This document shows, piece after piece, positions 38,132 to 47,021 of a DNA stretch of 64,000 bases. Position numbers and translations under genes: made by a program. The notes under the pieces were generated by a model. It made no database searches, was not told the origin of the DNA, and saw nothing but the letters and a program-made list of their open reading frames with translations. Numbering within the stretch: the stretch's first letter is position 1; every line of letters begins with the position of its first letter. The DNA is from Nitrosomonas aestuarii. GTDB lineage: Bacteria; Pseudomonadota; Gammaproteobacteria; Burkholderiales; Nitrosomonadaceae. The stretch lies in assembly GCF_003046585.1 (NCBI RefSeq), contig NZ_QAAE01000010.1:62001-126000 (forward strand), given 5' to 3'.

Positions 38132-39157
38132 TTATTTGTATGCAATCGCAGCACTGCACGGACCTGTCAGATGCATAACCTCATAGCGCCTAAAACCGGC
38201 CTCCTGGCACCATTTCCAGAAATCAGCACCCGTAAAATCAAAAGCATCGCCAAATTCAATAAGCATTTGTAACGACATCATCAAACCAAAGGCATTTGTA
38301 CGCCGCTCATCATCAATCAGATTTTCAATCGCGACAAAAACACCATTTTTCGGCAGCGCTTCATAAGCCAGTCGTATCAGATGTTTCTTCTTTTCCAGAT
38401 TCCAGTCTTGCAGAATCATCCCCATGGTAATGATGTCCGCCTTAGGGAGTGGGTCAACTAAAAAATCACCTGAAACTACCTGTACACAATCAGACAATCT
38501 CTCCTCTTCCAGCCACATTTTGGCGATGGGCTCAATGGCCGGCAAATCAAATGTTGTACATTTCATATGCGTATGATGCTTGACTACGAGGCTCGATAAA
38601 AGGCCCGTTGCACCGCCGACATCGCAAAGTGTATTGTAACCGCTGAAATCGAATTTCTGCACAAATACCTTGAAATTCCCCAATGAAATACCACGCATGG
38701 CGCCCATAAACTGTTCCAAACGCGGCATATCTTCATAAAGCACCTCAAGCATGGGCTTTTGGCTGTGCTTAATTTCACTTTGAGGCTTACCTGTTTTCAG
38801 CGCTTCGCCAAGATCATTCCAGAATCGATATAAACGATCATTGGTCATTTCAAGAATACCGCCAATATAAGTACTCTTATTTTTATCCAGATAGACACGC
38901 GTTTCTTCTGTATTTGAATAAAGTGCAGATACGCCATTACCCGTTCGATTCAGAAAACCGAGTGCAACCAAAGAATCCAGGAAATCCCAGATACCGCGCG
39001 GATGAAGCCCCAGTTCCCGGCCAAGCGTCACGCCTGTTAAAACTTTATCACCCAGCTTTGTAAAAACCCCAAGCTCAACTGCAGTCAAAAGAATTTTTGA
39101 TGACCAGAAATTAAAACCGGTATCGAGAATATGGTAAGGATTACTTGGTTTTGTCAT
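38132..39157 (-). CDS. SAM-dependent O-methyltransferase (acetylserotonin-OMT-like)
   Basis: About 341 residues. The N-terminal winged-helix dimerisation domain (LLTAVELGVFTKL) is followed by a class I methyltransferase fold with LCDVGGATGLLSSLVV (SAM loop) and FDLPAIEP, then IENLIDDERRT. This is the O-methyltransferase group that includes hydroxyneurosporene and small-aromatic methyltransferases. The substrate is not evident. The ATG at 39157 with GGAG twelve bases before it is preferred over an upstream start at 39250, which adds an uncharacteristic Arg/Cys-rich stretch. Confidence 0.8.
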   Translation of the reverse strand: MTKPSNPYHILDTGFNFWSSKILLTAVELGVFTKLGDKVLTGVTLGRELGLHPRGIWDFLDSLVALGFLNRTGNGVSALYSNTEETRVYLDKNKSTYIGGILEMTNDRLYRFWNDLGEALKTGKPQSEIKHSQKPMLEVLYEDMPRLEQFMGAMRGISLGNFKVFVQKFDFSGYNTLCDVGGATGLLSSLVVKHHTHMKCTTFDLPAIEPIAKMWLEEERLSDCVQVVSGDFLVDPLPKADIITMGMILQDWNLEKKKHLIRLAYEALPKNGVFVAIENLIDDERRTNAFGLMMSLQMLIEFGDAFDFTGADFWKWCQEAGFRRYEVMHLTGPCSAAIAYK

Positions 39158-39334
39158 GCCGTCATCTCCGGGAATCATTCGATATGCGCACATTCCACCT
39201 GACACCCTGCGAAATACATCATTGGCAGAATATCGTTTACAAAAGCGCAAATATTAGCAAAGGTCAAAACATATGGGTAACAAAATAATTGTCGAAAATG
39301 AACGGAACTTTTTTTCAGAAGAAAAGAAAGGAAA

Positions 39335-39411
39335 TGGTAGGCGCGACTGGATTCGAACCAACGACCCCCACCATGTCAAGGTGGTGCTCTAACCAACTGA
39401 GCTACGCGCCT
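39335..39411 (-). tRNA. tRNA-Val(GAC)
   Basis: The minus strand gives a full cloverleaf: acceptor stem AGGCGCG/CGCGCCT, D arm TAGCTCAGTTGGTTAGAGC, anticodon loop TTGACAT with GAC at + strand 39375-39377, T arm with GGTTCGAATCC, and an encoded CCA. The anticodon GAC reads valine codons GUC and GUU. Confidence 0.96.
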
Positions 39412-39563
39412 AAAGAGAATTGATTCACCTGAAGATCGCTGATTCTATCTGAAACAGGCTTCAGGTACAAATTAATTTATCAGGTTACCTAAAGTTTTGT
39501 AATCATTTGAAGCATTCACAAAAACAAGTATGATATCCAGGATGATAATCGACTCAATAACTC

Positions 39564-40514
39564 ATGACTACTAAAACGGCAACAGCCATTGCAGATGCCA
39601 CGGCCTATATTACGCATGTTGATTGTCTTAAACATGACATGGGTTCTTATCATCCTGAATCTCCACAACGGCTGTCGATAATCGCAGAACAACTGGAAGC
39701 AACAGGCTTGCTTGCGCAACTGCAATATCACGATGCGCCGCTGGCCACCGCTGAACAACTGGCACGCGTGCATGCACCCGGTTATATCACCGAAATACAA
39801 AATGCCTCCCCACAATCAGGCTTGCATTATCTCGACCCGGACACCACTATGAATCCGTATACCCTGAGCGCCGCACTAAGAGCGGCGGGCGCGGTTGTAC
39901 TGGCTGTCGATCTGGTAATGACACAACAGGCTGCCAATGCTTTCTGCGCCGTGCGTCCACCTGGTCATCATGCGGAATCCGCACGAGCCATGGGATTTTG
40001 CATCTTTAACAATATCGCAGTTGGCGTCGCCCATGCACTCGAACAGTATGGTCTGCAACGAGCGGCCATCCTGGATTTTGATGTGCACCACGGAAACGGT
40101 ACCGAGGAAATCTTTGGAAGTGATGAACATGTATTGCTGTGCTCAACCTTTCAGCATCCGTTTTATCCCAATTGCGGTGTAGAAAGCCATCATCGCAATT
40201 GCATCAATGTACCGCTTGCAGCCGGTTCCGGCGGCAATATTTTTCGACAGACTGTACTCGACCGATGGCTGCCCGCAGTCGGCGCATTTAGACCCGAAAT
40301 CATTTTTATCTCGGCCGGTTTTGATGCCCATCGGGAGGATGAAATGGCACAGCTGATACTTGATGATGCGGATTATGTCTGGATCACACAACAAATCAAA
40401 TTACTGGCAGAAAAATACGCACAAGGACGGATCGTTTCTGTCCTCGAAGGCGGTTATGCGCTTAAAGCATTGGGACGTTGTGTTACGCAGCATATAAAAA
40501 TGCTGTGCAATTGA
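39564..40514 (+). CDS. Histone-deacetylase-family amidohydrolase
   Basis: A 316-residue zinc deacetylase of the arginase/HDAC fold. Conserved parts are RPPGHHAESARAMGFCIFNN (tandem His), LDFDVHHGNGTEEIF (zinc-binding Asp and His) and SAGFDAHREDEMA (second zinc Asp). Bacterial members deacetylate acetylpolyamines or other acetylated small molecules. No partner gene is adjacent; the tRNA lies 150 bases upstream on the other strand. Confidence 0.93.
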   Translation: MTTKTATAIADATAYITHVDCLKHDMGSYHPESPQRLSIIAEQLEATGLLAQLQYHDAPLATAEQLARVHAPGYITEIQNASPQSGLHYLDPDTTMNPYTLSAALRAAGAVVLAVDLVMTQQAANAFCAVRPPGHHAESARAMGFCIFNNIAVGVAHALEQYGLQRAAILDFDVHHGNGTEEIFGSDEHVLLCSTFQHPFYPNCGVESHHRNCINVPLAAGSGGNIFRQTVLDRWLPAVGAFRPEIIFISAGFDAHREDEMAQLILDDADYVWITQQIKLLAEKYAQGRIVSVLEGGYALKALGRCVTQHIKMLCN

Positions 40515-41045
40515 AGGGATCATCAGATCACCTGCCGAACAATGTCATAACAGCTGCATCTCAGAGATGAATCTGAACCGGAGTTGTGCCATTAATTATA
40601 AAAATTTTTTATTCAGCATGGTTCCAAACGTTGGATTGGATCAATACTTTGACCCGTTCCGGTTTCATCAAATCCGAAACGATTTGATTTATCTCCTATT
40701 ATCGCCTTAATCTTCTTTGAGACATGCAGCACTCTTTTTTACTTGCGTTCTTCCGTGTCAATCATCGTCTAGCAGGCTGTTAAAAAAGTATCCTGTTCCC
40801 GTTTCAGCGTAAAAAAAGTCCAGAACACTCATTTATTACAAATAAATCCGTTTTCTCGCTTGTTTTTCCTTGTACCGCATACCTCAGAAATCCTTCTCAA
40901 CGGCCTGCTAAAAACACCATCCTGATCCAGTTATCACTCTATTTTCAATTCAATTTTCTTGACATTATAATACGACTGGTCATATTATAATGTTTACTAA
41001 ATATACGAAGTGCAATGTCATTCAATTTATAGAAGGAGCTGCATT
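40515..41045. other. Intergenic stretch holding a MITE-like repeat
   Basis: About 530 bases with no gene. The middle part (40770-40910) is an inverted-repeat element listed separately. The last 60 bases hold the ribosome site of the GFA gene (GAAGGAG). Confidence 0.6.
40770..40910. mobile_element. MITE-like element with terminal inverted repeats
   Basis: A 141-base element starts TAGCAGGCTGTTAAAAAAG and ends CTTCTCAACGGCCTGCTA; the ends are inverted repeats with a few mismatches over 18-19 bases. No ORF lies inside and no target duplication is clear. It resembles non-autonomous insertion-sequence relics. No second copy is evident in this window. Confidence 0.5.
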
Positions 41046-41480
41046 ATGGCTAACGAAGAAACTTACACTGGCAGTTGTTTTTGTGGCGAGGTCCAGTTCA
41101 CTGTCAAAGGTGAACCTGCCGGGATGGGTTATTGTCATTGCGAATCATGTCGACGCTGGTCAGCCGGTCCTGTCAATGCTTTCACCTTGTGGAAACCAGA
41201 AGCAGTAAAAGTTACACAAGGCACGAATAATATAGGTACTTACAACAAAACAACCAATAGCTACCGAAAATGGTGCAAAACCTGCGGTGGTCATATCTTC
41301 ACCGAACATCCAGGCATGGGGCTTACCGATGTTTATGCAGCGACAATACCCGAATTTCCCTATCATCCTGGCGTACATGTACACTATCAAGAGACAGTGC
41401 TTCGCATTAATGACGGATTACCGAAAATGAAGGATGTGCCCAGGGAAATGGGCGGCTCCGGCATCAGCATAGACGAATAG
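41046..41480 (+). CDS. GFA (glutathione-dependent formaldehyde-activating) family protein
   Basis: A 144-residue zinc-binding protein. Two cysteine clusters typical of the GFA fold are present: GSCFCGEVQF (C11, C13) and GYCHCESCRRW (C30, C32, C35), with WCKTCGGH later. The family is named for Gfa, but most members have no proven enzyme activity. The ATG at 41046 follows AGAAGGAG; an upstream start is unlikely. The ferredoxin-like gene follows 59 bases on. It is 10 kb away from the adhC-fghA pair. Confidence 0.85.
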   Translation: MANEETYTGSCFCGEVQFTVKGEPAGMGYCHCESCRRWSAGPVNAFTLWKPEAVKVTQGTNNIGTYNKTTNSYRKWCKTCGGHIFTEHPGMGLTDVYAATIPEFPYHPGVHVHYQETVLRINDGLPKMKDVPREMGGSGISIDE

Positions 41481-41539
41481 GCCATTGTTATATGGATCAT
41501 TCAATTCAAACATCAAATTCCTGGAGAAATAAAGTCATC

Positions 41540-41731
41540 ATGAAAATAGCCTACGACGCCAAAGTATGCATTCACGCAGGAAACTGCGTTAACAACCTCC
41601 CTGCTGTGTTCAAAATCGTCAATGAACAGCTCGTTATTGATCCAAAAGGAGCCAGTGAAGCTGAAATTCGTCAAACGGTGGCCAGCTGTCCATCCGGCGC
41701 ATTACAGATTGCGGATACCGATATGTCATAA
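41540..41731 (+). CDS. Divergent mono-cluster (4Fe-4S) ferredoxin-like protein
   Basis: A 63-residue protein with cysteines C10, C16 and C50 in KVCIHAGNCV and ASCPSGAL. This is the small Fer4_19-type domain, in which one ligand of the usual four is not an obvious cysteine. The ATG at 41540 has TGGAG about 15 bases upstream; the frame upstream of it is open but lacks family features. It probably acts with the GFA gene just upstream, as both are short and co-directional. Confidence 0.75.
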   Translation: MKIAYDAKVCIHAGNCVNNLPAVFKIVNEQLVIDPKGASEAEIRQTVASCPSGALQIADTDMS

Positions 41732-42362
41732 TCTAAACAGCATCTTTCTAAACTGCGCTGGCTTTGTTGTCAGCCGCACCATACTCAAAGACAAAAGAAC
41801 ATTGCCAGGTTAACCATCATAGATACACAACCTTATGTTCTTCATGATTAGACTGGCGCAATCTTTTTCCAAAACTGACGACTTCTAATCTCAGATATTA
41901 ATCATGGTCGACGCATAGTCGAGTTCTCTGGCGTACAAGCCCACCATGATTGTCGACACGCCGAAAATCATTCAATCAGTATGAAAGCTGTACCAGTAGG
42001 TCGTTAAAAATTGTTTCTGAGGCAAACAATGCCAGGCAAAAACAGACGAAAACAAAGCTATGCATAATCAAGGCACATTATGAGTCTATGTTAACGCCAC
42101 GGCGGCAATGCAGATAGTTTTTCAACTACCAGCCAGATGAGGTATGATTTCAATTGAAAATTGATAACAATTATATAAGGTCATCAGGTTCTTCATTTTT
42201 CTTTTGGGTGGTAGCGGCACTAAAAAATAACAACTCAATTTAAAACAATCAGGTGTCCATTGAGTAGCATTACCTGAATCACCCATATTACCGGGGATCA
42301 ATGGCTCACAAACTATCCATCAACATCAAATTCCCTTTTATTCACTGAAAACAATAATCAGC
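41732..42362. other. Intergenic stretch without recognisable genes
   Basis: About 630 bases between the ferredoxin-like gene and greB. An inverted repeat AATCATGGT/ACCATGATT lies near 41895-41950. No ORF with a start signal was seen. Confidence 0.45.
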
Positions 42363-42863
42363 ATGACGCGCTATCGCCCCCCACAACCGAAAAGCTCACC
42401 ATATATAAGCAAGCCGGGTTATAAGGCACTGAACGATGAGCTTAAAGGTTTGTGGACAACCCGTCGTGAAGTGACTGCAGCATTGTCGGCAGCTGCAGCA
42501 GAGGGCGATCGTTCTGAAAACGCAGAATACATCTACCGAAAGAAACAGTTACGTGAAATAGACCGGCGCATTCGTTACCTCCAGAAACGTCTTGATGTGT
42601 TAATCATAGTCGATAAGCCGCCAACAAATCAGCAACAGGTATTTTTTGGCGCCTGGGTCGAACTGGAAGATGAAGAAGGTAATAGCGTGGCTTATCGCAT
42701 TGTCGGCCCAGATGAATTCAATGTCGAAAAAAACTGGATCAGCATGGATTCACCAGTGGCACGGGCTCTGATGAAGAAAAGTCTCGATGACGAAGTGAGT
42801 GTGCAGCGTCCGGCCGGACCAATACATTATATTATTACCGGTATTCATTATACCGAAGATTGA
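42363..42863 (+). CDS. greB: Transcription elongation factor GreB
   Basis: A 166-residue Gre factor. The N-terminal coiled coil has the conserved tip region LSAAAAEGDRSENAEYIYRKKQLREIDRR with the acidic residues (D/E) that act in the RNA polymerase secondary channel. The C-terminal domain has VYFGAW-like FFGAWVELEDEEG and the usual YRIVGPDEF. GreB stimulates transcript cleavage in backtracked polymerase. It has the basic N-terminal patch of GreB rather than GreA. Confidence 0.93.
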   Translation: MTRYRPPQPKSSPYISKPGYKALNDELKGLWTTRREVTAALSAAAAEGDRSENAEYIYRKKQLREIDRRIRYLQKRLDVLIIVDKPPTNQQQVFFGAWVELEDEEGNSVAYRIVGPDEFNVEKNWISMDSPVARALMKKSLDDEVSVQRPAGPIHYIITGIHYTED

Positions 42864-43025
42864 GTTATTATTACTGATGTCGATGACGACTCAGAAAATC
42901 ATACCCTCGGAAAATTCTGGTCAAATCAGTATCGCGCCTGTTTCTGGCGTTCGGCGTAAAATATAAAAGTTATACATAATAGATATCCGTGGGTTAATCG
43001 CGATTAGAAAAAGAGATATGCACCA

Positions 43026-44687
43026 ATGACACACATACATAATCAAATTCTGCCGCAAGATACTCAAATCGGCGTTTACGAGATCAAAAATGCCACGAAA
43101 ATCGGTACATTTGATATCACCTATCGCGCCTGGAATCACCATCTCAAGGAACATGTTGAAATCCAGGAATATTTTCCTCACGAGTTAGCCGTTCGGACAG
43201 ACGATGGACTTGGTGTCACAGAAAAATCTGTGGTCGAAAAAGAAAGTTTTAAACATGGACTGGAGGTGTTTTTGAATCAGGCCGAGGCGCTCGTCCAAAT
43301 CGAACATCCCAATGCCGTTACTGCTGAAAACATCCTGCAGTTTAATGGAACTGCTTATCTGATTAAGCCTTGCCGTGAAGGCGTACCACTCTCCAGGCTT
43401 GTACAATCATCGACTTCATTTTCCGAAACAGAAATAAAGTTCATTCTGACATCGATTCTAAATGCCCTGCAGTTAATACATGATCATCAAATTGTGCATT
43501 GTGGCATCCAGCCGGAAACGATCTGGTTGAGCAAAGAAGGCGAACCTATACTGGTCGATTTTGCCGGCGCACGATTGACTATTGCTGCACGCACCGCCAG
43601 AGTTGCAGATGAATTGGCTATCGGCTATGCGCCTGCGGAACAATATGAGCATGCTGATACACCAGGACCTGCAACAGATTTCTACGCATTGGGTGCAACG
43701 ATGTATTATTGCATGACACATCACAAACCGGCAGCTGCGCAAACCCGAAAAATGGCTCTCAGCAAGGGCGAACCTGATCCGCTCGTTCCGATCTCCGAGC
43801 TTCCAGGCGCTTCATTCAGTTCGGAATTGGCACAAACTCTGGAATGGATGCTGCAGCTGCAATACGCTGACCGACCGCAATCGACAGCTGAGATTCTTGC
43901 CTTGCTGAAATCAGAACAGACCGATGATCGAGTCACCCCAACCGCTTCCGCACCGAAACCTCAAGATACCGCCAGTGACCATCCGGGTACCCAAAAATAC
44001 ATATGGGCAGGTACCATTACTGGACTAGTCGCATTGATAGCTGTTGGATTATGGCTGAGTGAAAGTACTTCAGATTTATTTGATAACGAGCCTGTCAGTG
44101 CATCTGAAACAACAACAGATCAATCCAGTGCTTTAACCGTTGCGCAACCAGATCAGGAAGTTGATCCCGTTGAGATATCCGGTAATGAAGAACAACTCGA
44201 GCAACTGGAAAATGATCTGATAACAGAAAGCCCGACTGCTGCTGCAAGCCTGTCGGTTGCCCAACCTGAGATTGTGGACACAATTACAATCGCACCAAAA
44301 TCCGAGACCAGCCAACAGCTGTCAGTGGTTGACAAATCATTTTCCCAACCCGAAGAATCGAATATTCCAGAAGCAGCAGTCGATAAGAATCTGATCAACA
44401 AACATTTAAACGCTGCTGAAAATGCCATCAAACATGAACGGCTTACCACCCCGTCGAGCGACAACGCGTACAAACACTATCAAATAGTACTCGCTATCGA
44501 ACCGGACAATACGCAAGCACTTGCCGGTCTTCAAAGAATAGTTGACCGGTACATCCAGTTTATTGAGAGCACAAAAAGTAGAGGCAATCTCGACACAACC
44601 CGGCTCTATTTACAAAGGGCTGAATCGGTCTTGCCGAATGATCCAAAACTTCAAAGCATTCGGCAGGAATTAGCTGCAGCGGATTGA
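43026..44687 (+). CDS. Membrane-anchored Hanks-type pseudokinase with TPR-like C-terminus
   Basis: A 553-residue protein. Residues 15-290 have the Ser/Thr kinase fold, but key catalytic residues are gone: the VAIK lysine is Q47 (VEIQEYF), HRD is H158-C159-G160 followed by IQPET instead of IKPEN, and DFG is D178-F179-A180. The APE-like GYAPAEQY and the rest of the fold are kept. A single TM helix (about 330-350) is followed by an acidic linker and two TPR-like repeats (about 455-550) on the other side of the membrane. It is probably a non-catalytic signalling or scaffold protein. It lies downstream of greB. Confidence 0.8.
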   Translation: MTHIHNQILPQDTQIGVYEIKNATKIGTFDITYRAWNHHLKEHVEIQEYFPHELAVRTDDGLGVTEKSVVEKESFKHGLEVFLNQAEALVQIEHPNAVTAENILQFNGTAYLIKPCREGVPLSRLVQSSTSFSETEIKFILTSILNALQLIHDHQIVHCGIQPETIWLSKEGEPILVDFAGARLTIAARTARVADELAIGYAPAEQYEHADTPGPATDFYALGATMYYCMTHHKPAAAQTRKMALSKGEPDPLVPISELPGASFSSELAQTLEWMLQLQYADRPQSTAEILALLKSEQTDDRVTPTASAPKPQDTASDHPGTQKYIWAGTITGLVALIAVGLWLSESTSDLFDNEPVSASETTTDQSSALTVAQPDQEVDPVEISGNEEQLEQLENDLITESPTAAASLSVAQPEIVDTITIAPKSETSQQLSVVDKSFSQPEESNIPEAAVDKNLINKHLNAAENAIKHERLTTPSSDNAYKHYQIVLAIEPDNTQALAGLQRIVDRYIQFIESTKSRGNLDTTRLYLQRAESVLPNDPKLQSIRQELAAAD

Positions 44688-45697
44688 TTGCTGCATTGCA
44701 TCAGTTTGACATTAAAAACCCCGACTGCATTGTACTGCGAACTTGAATGGACATTCAAAATAATTGCTGGACGTTTGAAGTAAAGTTGTTGTAGCTGAAA
44801 TGCTGGTAACGGACAATTCTGCATCGTTACCGTCACCCCTCGTAATCAAGTGTATTAGTACATGATTGTGTAATGCATCTCCAGAATTGATAAATTTATA
44901 GTTACACTTACCCTGCCGCACCGGATAGTCGGATCTATTTCAAGAGATGGCCAACTGCGACAGCGATTAAATTCCCTGTGCGACCCCAGGATACGCACAG
45001 GACAAGGCCCGCATTGTATCTATAAGCATCATTCAAAAAATATTGCCAATTTCCGGCATTGACTAAAAAAGTAATAACTGTGTCAGTTGCATGATGATGA
45101 GAACTTGTCTGTGCGTTGTCACCTAAGACGCGTAATCCACCCTGAAACTTTTGAATCCAGCCGAATCAATTTCTAAATTAACGCGATTCTTCACTTTCAT
45201 TCATTTTCCAAAACTGCCAGGTTGGCCGCAAGCTGTCGGTAAAGATTACAATTCGATGCATGCTCTATTGTCCGAATTTATTAATTTACTGATATATAAA
45301 AGTAAGTTATACCTGGAATAAAAATTGCTTGATTAACAGTATACAGACAACATCCGATAATCAGCGATGCGATTCACCGATACTTAAGAATAATTTAACT
45401 GTGGGCAAGACTGGAAAATCAGCACAAAACTTGTCCCAATCCCGGTTTTGCAGTTCGGGAGCGTATTTTTAGCAACAGGTATGTCAGGCGCGTGCATTCT
45501 CGATTCTTGAATCACACACAACGACGCATCGGAAACATTGTTTGTGACGCTTGTACTGCAGTAACCGCGCTTTTGCAGTTGCGTTACTCGGGATTGATAT
45601 TTCCAATAATATTTTCCTGACCAGCGGTTTGATCTTGCGGTGATTTCTCAGGACATGACAATCGCTACGTCGGGTAATCATTGCGGAGGGTTTTGTG
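44688..45697. other. Gene-poor stretch
   Basis: About 1 kb with no supported gene. Several short open frames exist on both strands but none has a start signal or recognisable content. It begins the decayed region that leads to the cassette array. Confidence 0.5.
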
Positions 45698-45850
45698 ATG
45701 AACAAGGAAGTTAGTGTTGAAAACAATGAAGACGACATGGCCGATGGCTTGGCGCCGGACAGCAGGATTGTCGAAATTATCAATAGAATTGAACTGGCCA
45801 AAAACGAGGGCGACGATCATGAAATCGTGTTCTTAAAGCAGATATCGTAG
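45698..45850 (+). CDS. Small hypothetical protein
   Basis: A 50-residue acidic peptide (starts MNKEVSVENNEDDMADGLAP, ends VFLKQIS). A good ribosome site GGAGGG sits at 45685-45690, seven bases before the ATG. The middle (IVEIINRIELAKNE) is amphipathic. I do not recognise it. It lies in a decayed region, so it may be a truncated gene. Confidence 0.35.
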   Translation: MNKEVSVENNEDDMADGLAPDSRIVEIINRIELAKNEGDDHEIVFLKQIS

Positions 45851-46108
45851 CCAAAGAACAAATACGAACAGGGTTTAATATTTGCTTTGCTTATAGCTGG
45901 GTAGATGGCGTCAAACAATACGTACAATAATGCAAGCGGATCTACCCCTATTTGTGAAGGGAGGCTGGTAATTGAGGCAAATCAAGTAATGTATCTTCAG
46001 GATTTGAACCAGTATGGCAGCCTTCGTCTGGGGAATGCATGTATAGTTATTGACAGAGAAAATCATTACCCCGCATAGTTAACAATATTCTTAATCGTGC
46101 TATTAATC

Positions 46109-46356
46109 ATGATAACAGCTAATGATCTAAAAACTAAAGGCATTGCATGTCTTGAAGAAAATCTGCGGATATAACTGAAGACATCATTAAAGTAAGTGGC
46201 AAAGAACGTTTCGTGGAGATGAAGATTGAACATTATCATTATTTGCGTGAACTGGAACTTGAGACAGCGTTGTACGAAGCACGGCAGGATATGGCATCAG
46301 ACCGATTCAGCAAGGACAATGTTGATCAGCATGTTGATGAAATGTTTTCAAAGTGA
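46109..46356 (+). pseudogene. Frameshifted Phd-type antitoxin
   Basis: From the ATG at 46109 the frame reads MITANDLKTKGIACLEENLR and stops at TAA 46172. The rest of a Phd-type (prevent-host-death) antitoxin continues in another frame: KVSGKERFVEMKIEHYHYL, then LEARQD-like EARQDMASDRF, ending MFSK and TGA at 46356. So a deletion near 46165 split the gene. An ATG at 46219 could still give the last 45 residues. The toxin remnant overlaps its 3' end. Confidence 0.7.
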
Positions 46357-46632
46357 GTACACACTTATCTTCACCGATAGCTATAAAAGCGCGCCAGGAA
46401 GTTTGCAAAATCTCACTCCGAACTCAAAGAGCCTTATCGAAAAGCACTGCAAATACTGGCTTACAATCCATACCATCCATCATTGAGAATACACCGGCAA
46501 AAAAACAAATTGGCCAATTTGCACTCAATATCAATCAATCTCAATTATCGCATTACCTTCGAAATGATTCTATCCGACAAGGCAGTCATTCTGGTTAATG
46601 TCGGCAGTCATGACGCGGTGTATTACACATGA
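46337..46632 (+). pseudogene. Frameshifted RelE-type toxin
   Basis: An ATG at 46337, inside the antitoxin's 3' end, starts MKCFQSEYTLIFTDSYK. At 46385-46388 a run of four A appears where five would be needed; after it the +1 frame continues KRARKFAKSH, LAYNPYHPSLRIHR, then INLNYRITFE and VILVNVGSHDAVYYT to TGA at 46632. Apart from this one-base deletion the toxin is complete and has the RelE/YafQ-type core. It is a recently inactivated type II toxin. Confidence 0.75.
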
Positions 46633-46995
46633 TAGTGAAAAAGCTTTAATGGTGATTGGCGCTTATTTGCCACATGCCGGTCATTAGCCAAATAAGATAA
46701 AAAACTTTTCACTCAGTCGCGTCCCATTTCAGCCGGAGGGCGCTTGCCATGCAAAATAATATAGTGTTTAATTCATGTAAGATAAGTTTTTCCCATGCTC
46801 AAACTGTAGTACCTGAATTTTATTTTCTCTCGAACTTGATCAAGCATTTTTTAGTGAACGGTGCTGTCGTATTTACTTGTTCAGAATGTCTTATTTATTT
46901 TTAATTATTGTGGAAATGCAGATTATTAATTCACAATTCCCATGATTATGCGACATCTGAAAGTAGATTATTGGACAAAATGTCGTATACATTGT
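46633..46995. other. Gap between the toxin relic and the first cassette
   Basis: About 360 bases without a gene. A hairpin CTTATTTG/CAAATAAG is at 46662-46696. An attC-like or attI-like inverted repeat (ATGCGACAT / ATGTCGTAT, and CACAAT / ATTGTG) at about 46930-46995 abuts the first cassette boundary. Confidence 0.5.
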
Positions 46996-47021
46996 GTTAG
47001 AAGCCACTTATCGAGATCTAT

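Noticed and set aside
45484..45801. A 105-residue minus-strand open frame
   Set aside because: Composition is not protein-like for a real gene (leucine/serine-rich then basic), it has no ribosome site, and it overlaps a small plus-strand ORF with a good ribosome site.
45905..46078. A 57-codon plus-strand ORF starting at 45905
   Set aside because: No ribosome-binding site and no recognisable content; the region around it is decayed.
46662..46696. Hairpin CTTATTTG/CAAATAAG as a terminator of the toxin gene
   Set aside because: It is AT-rich and is followed by A rather than T on the plus strand, so it does not fit an intrinsic terminator in that direction.
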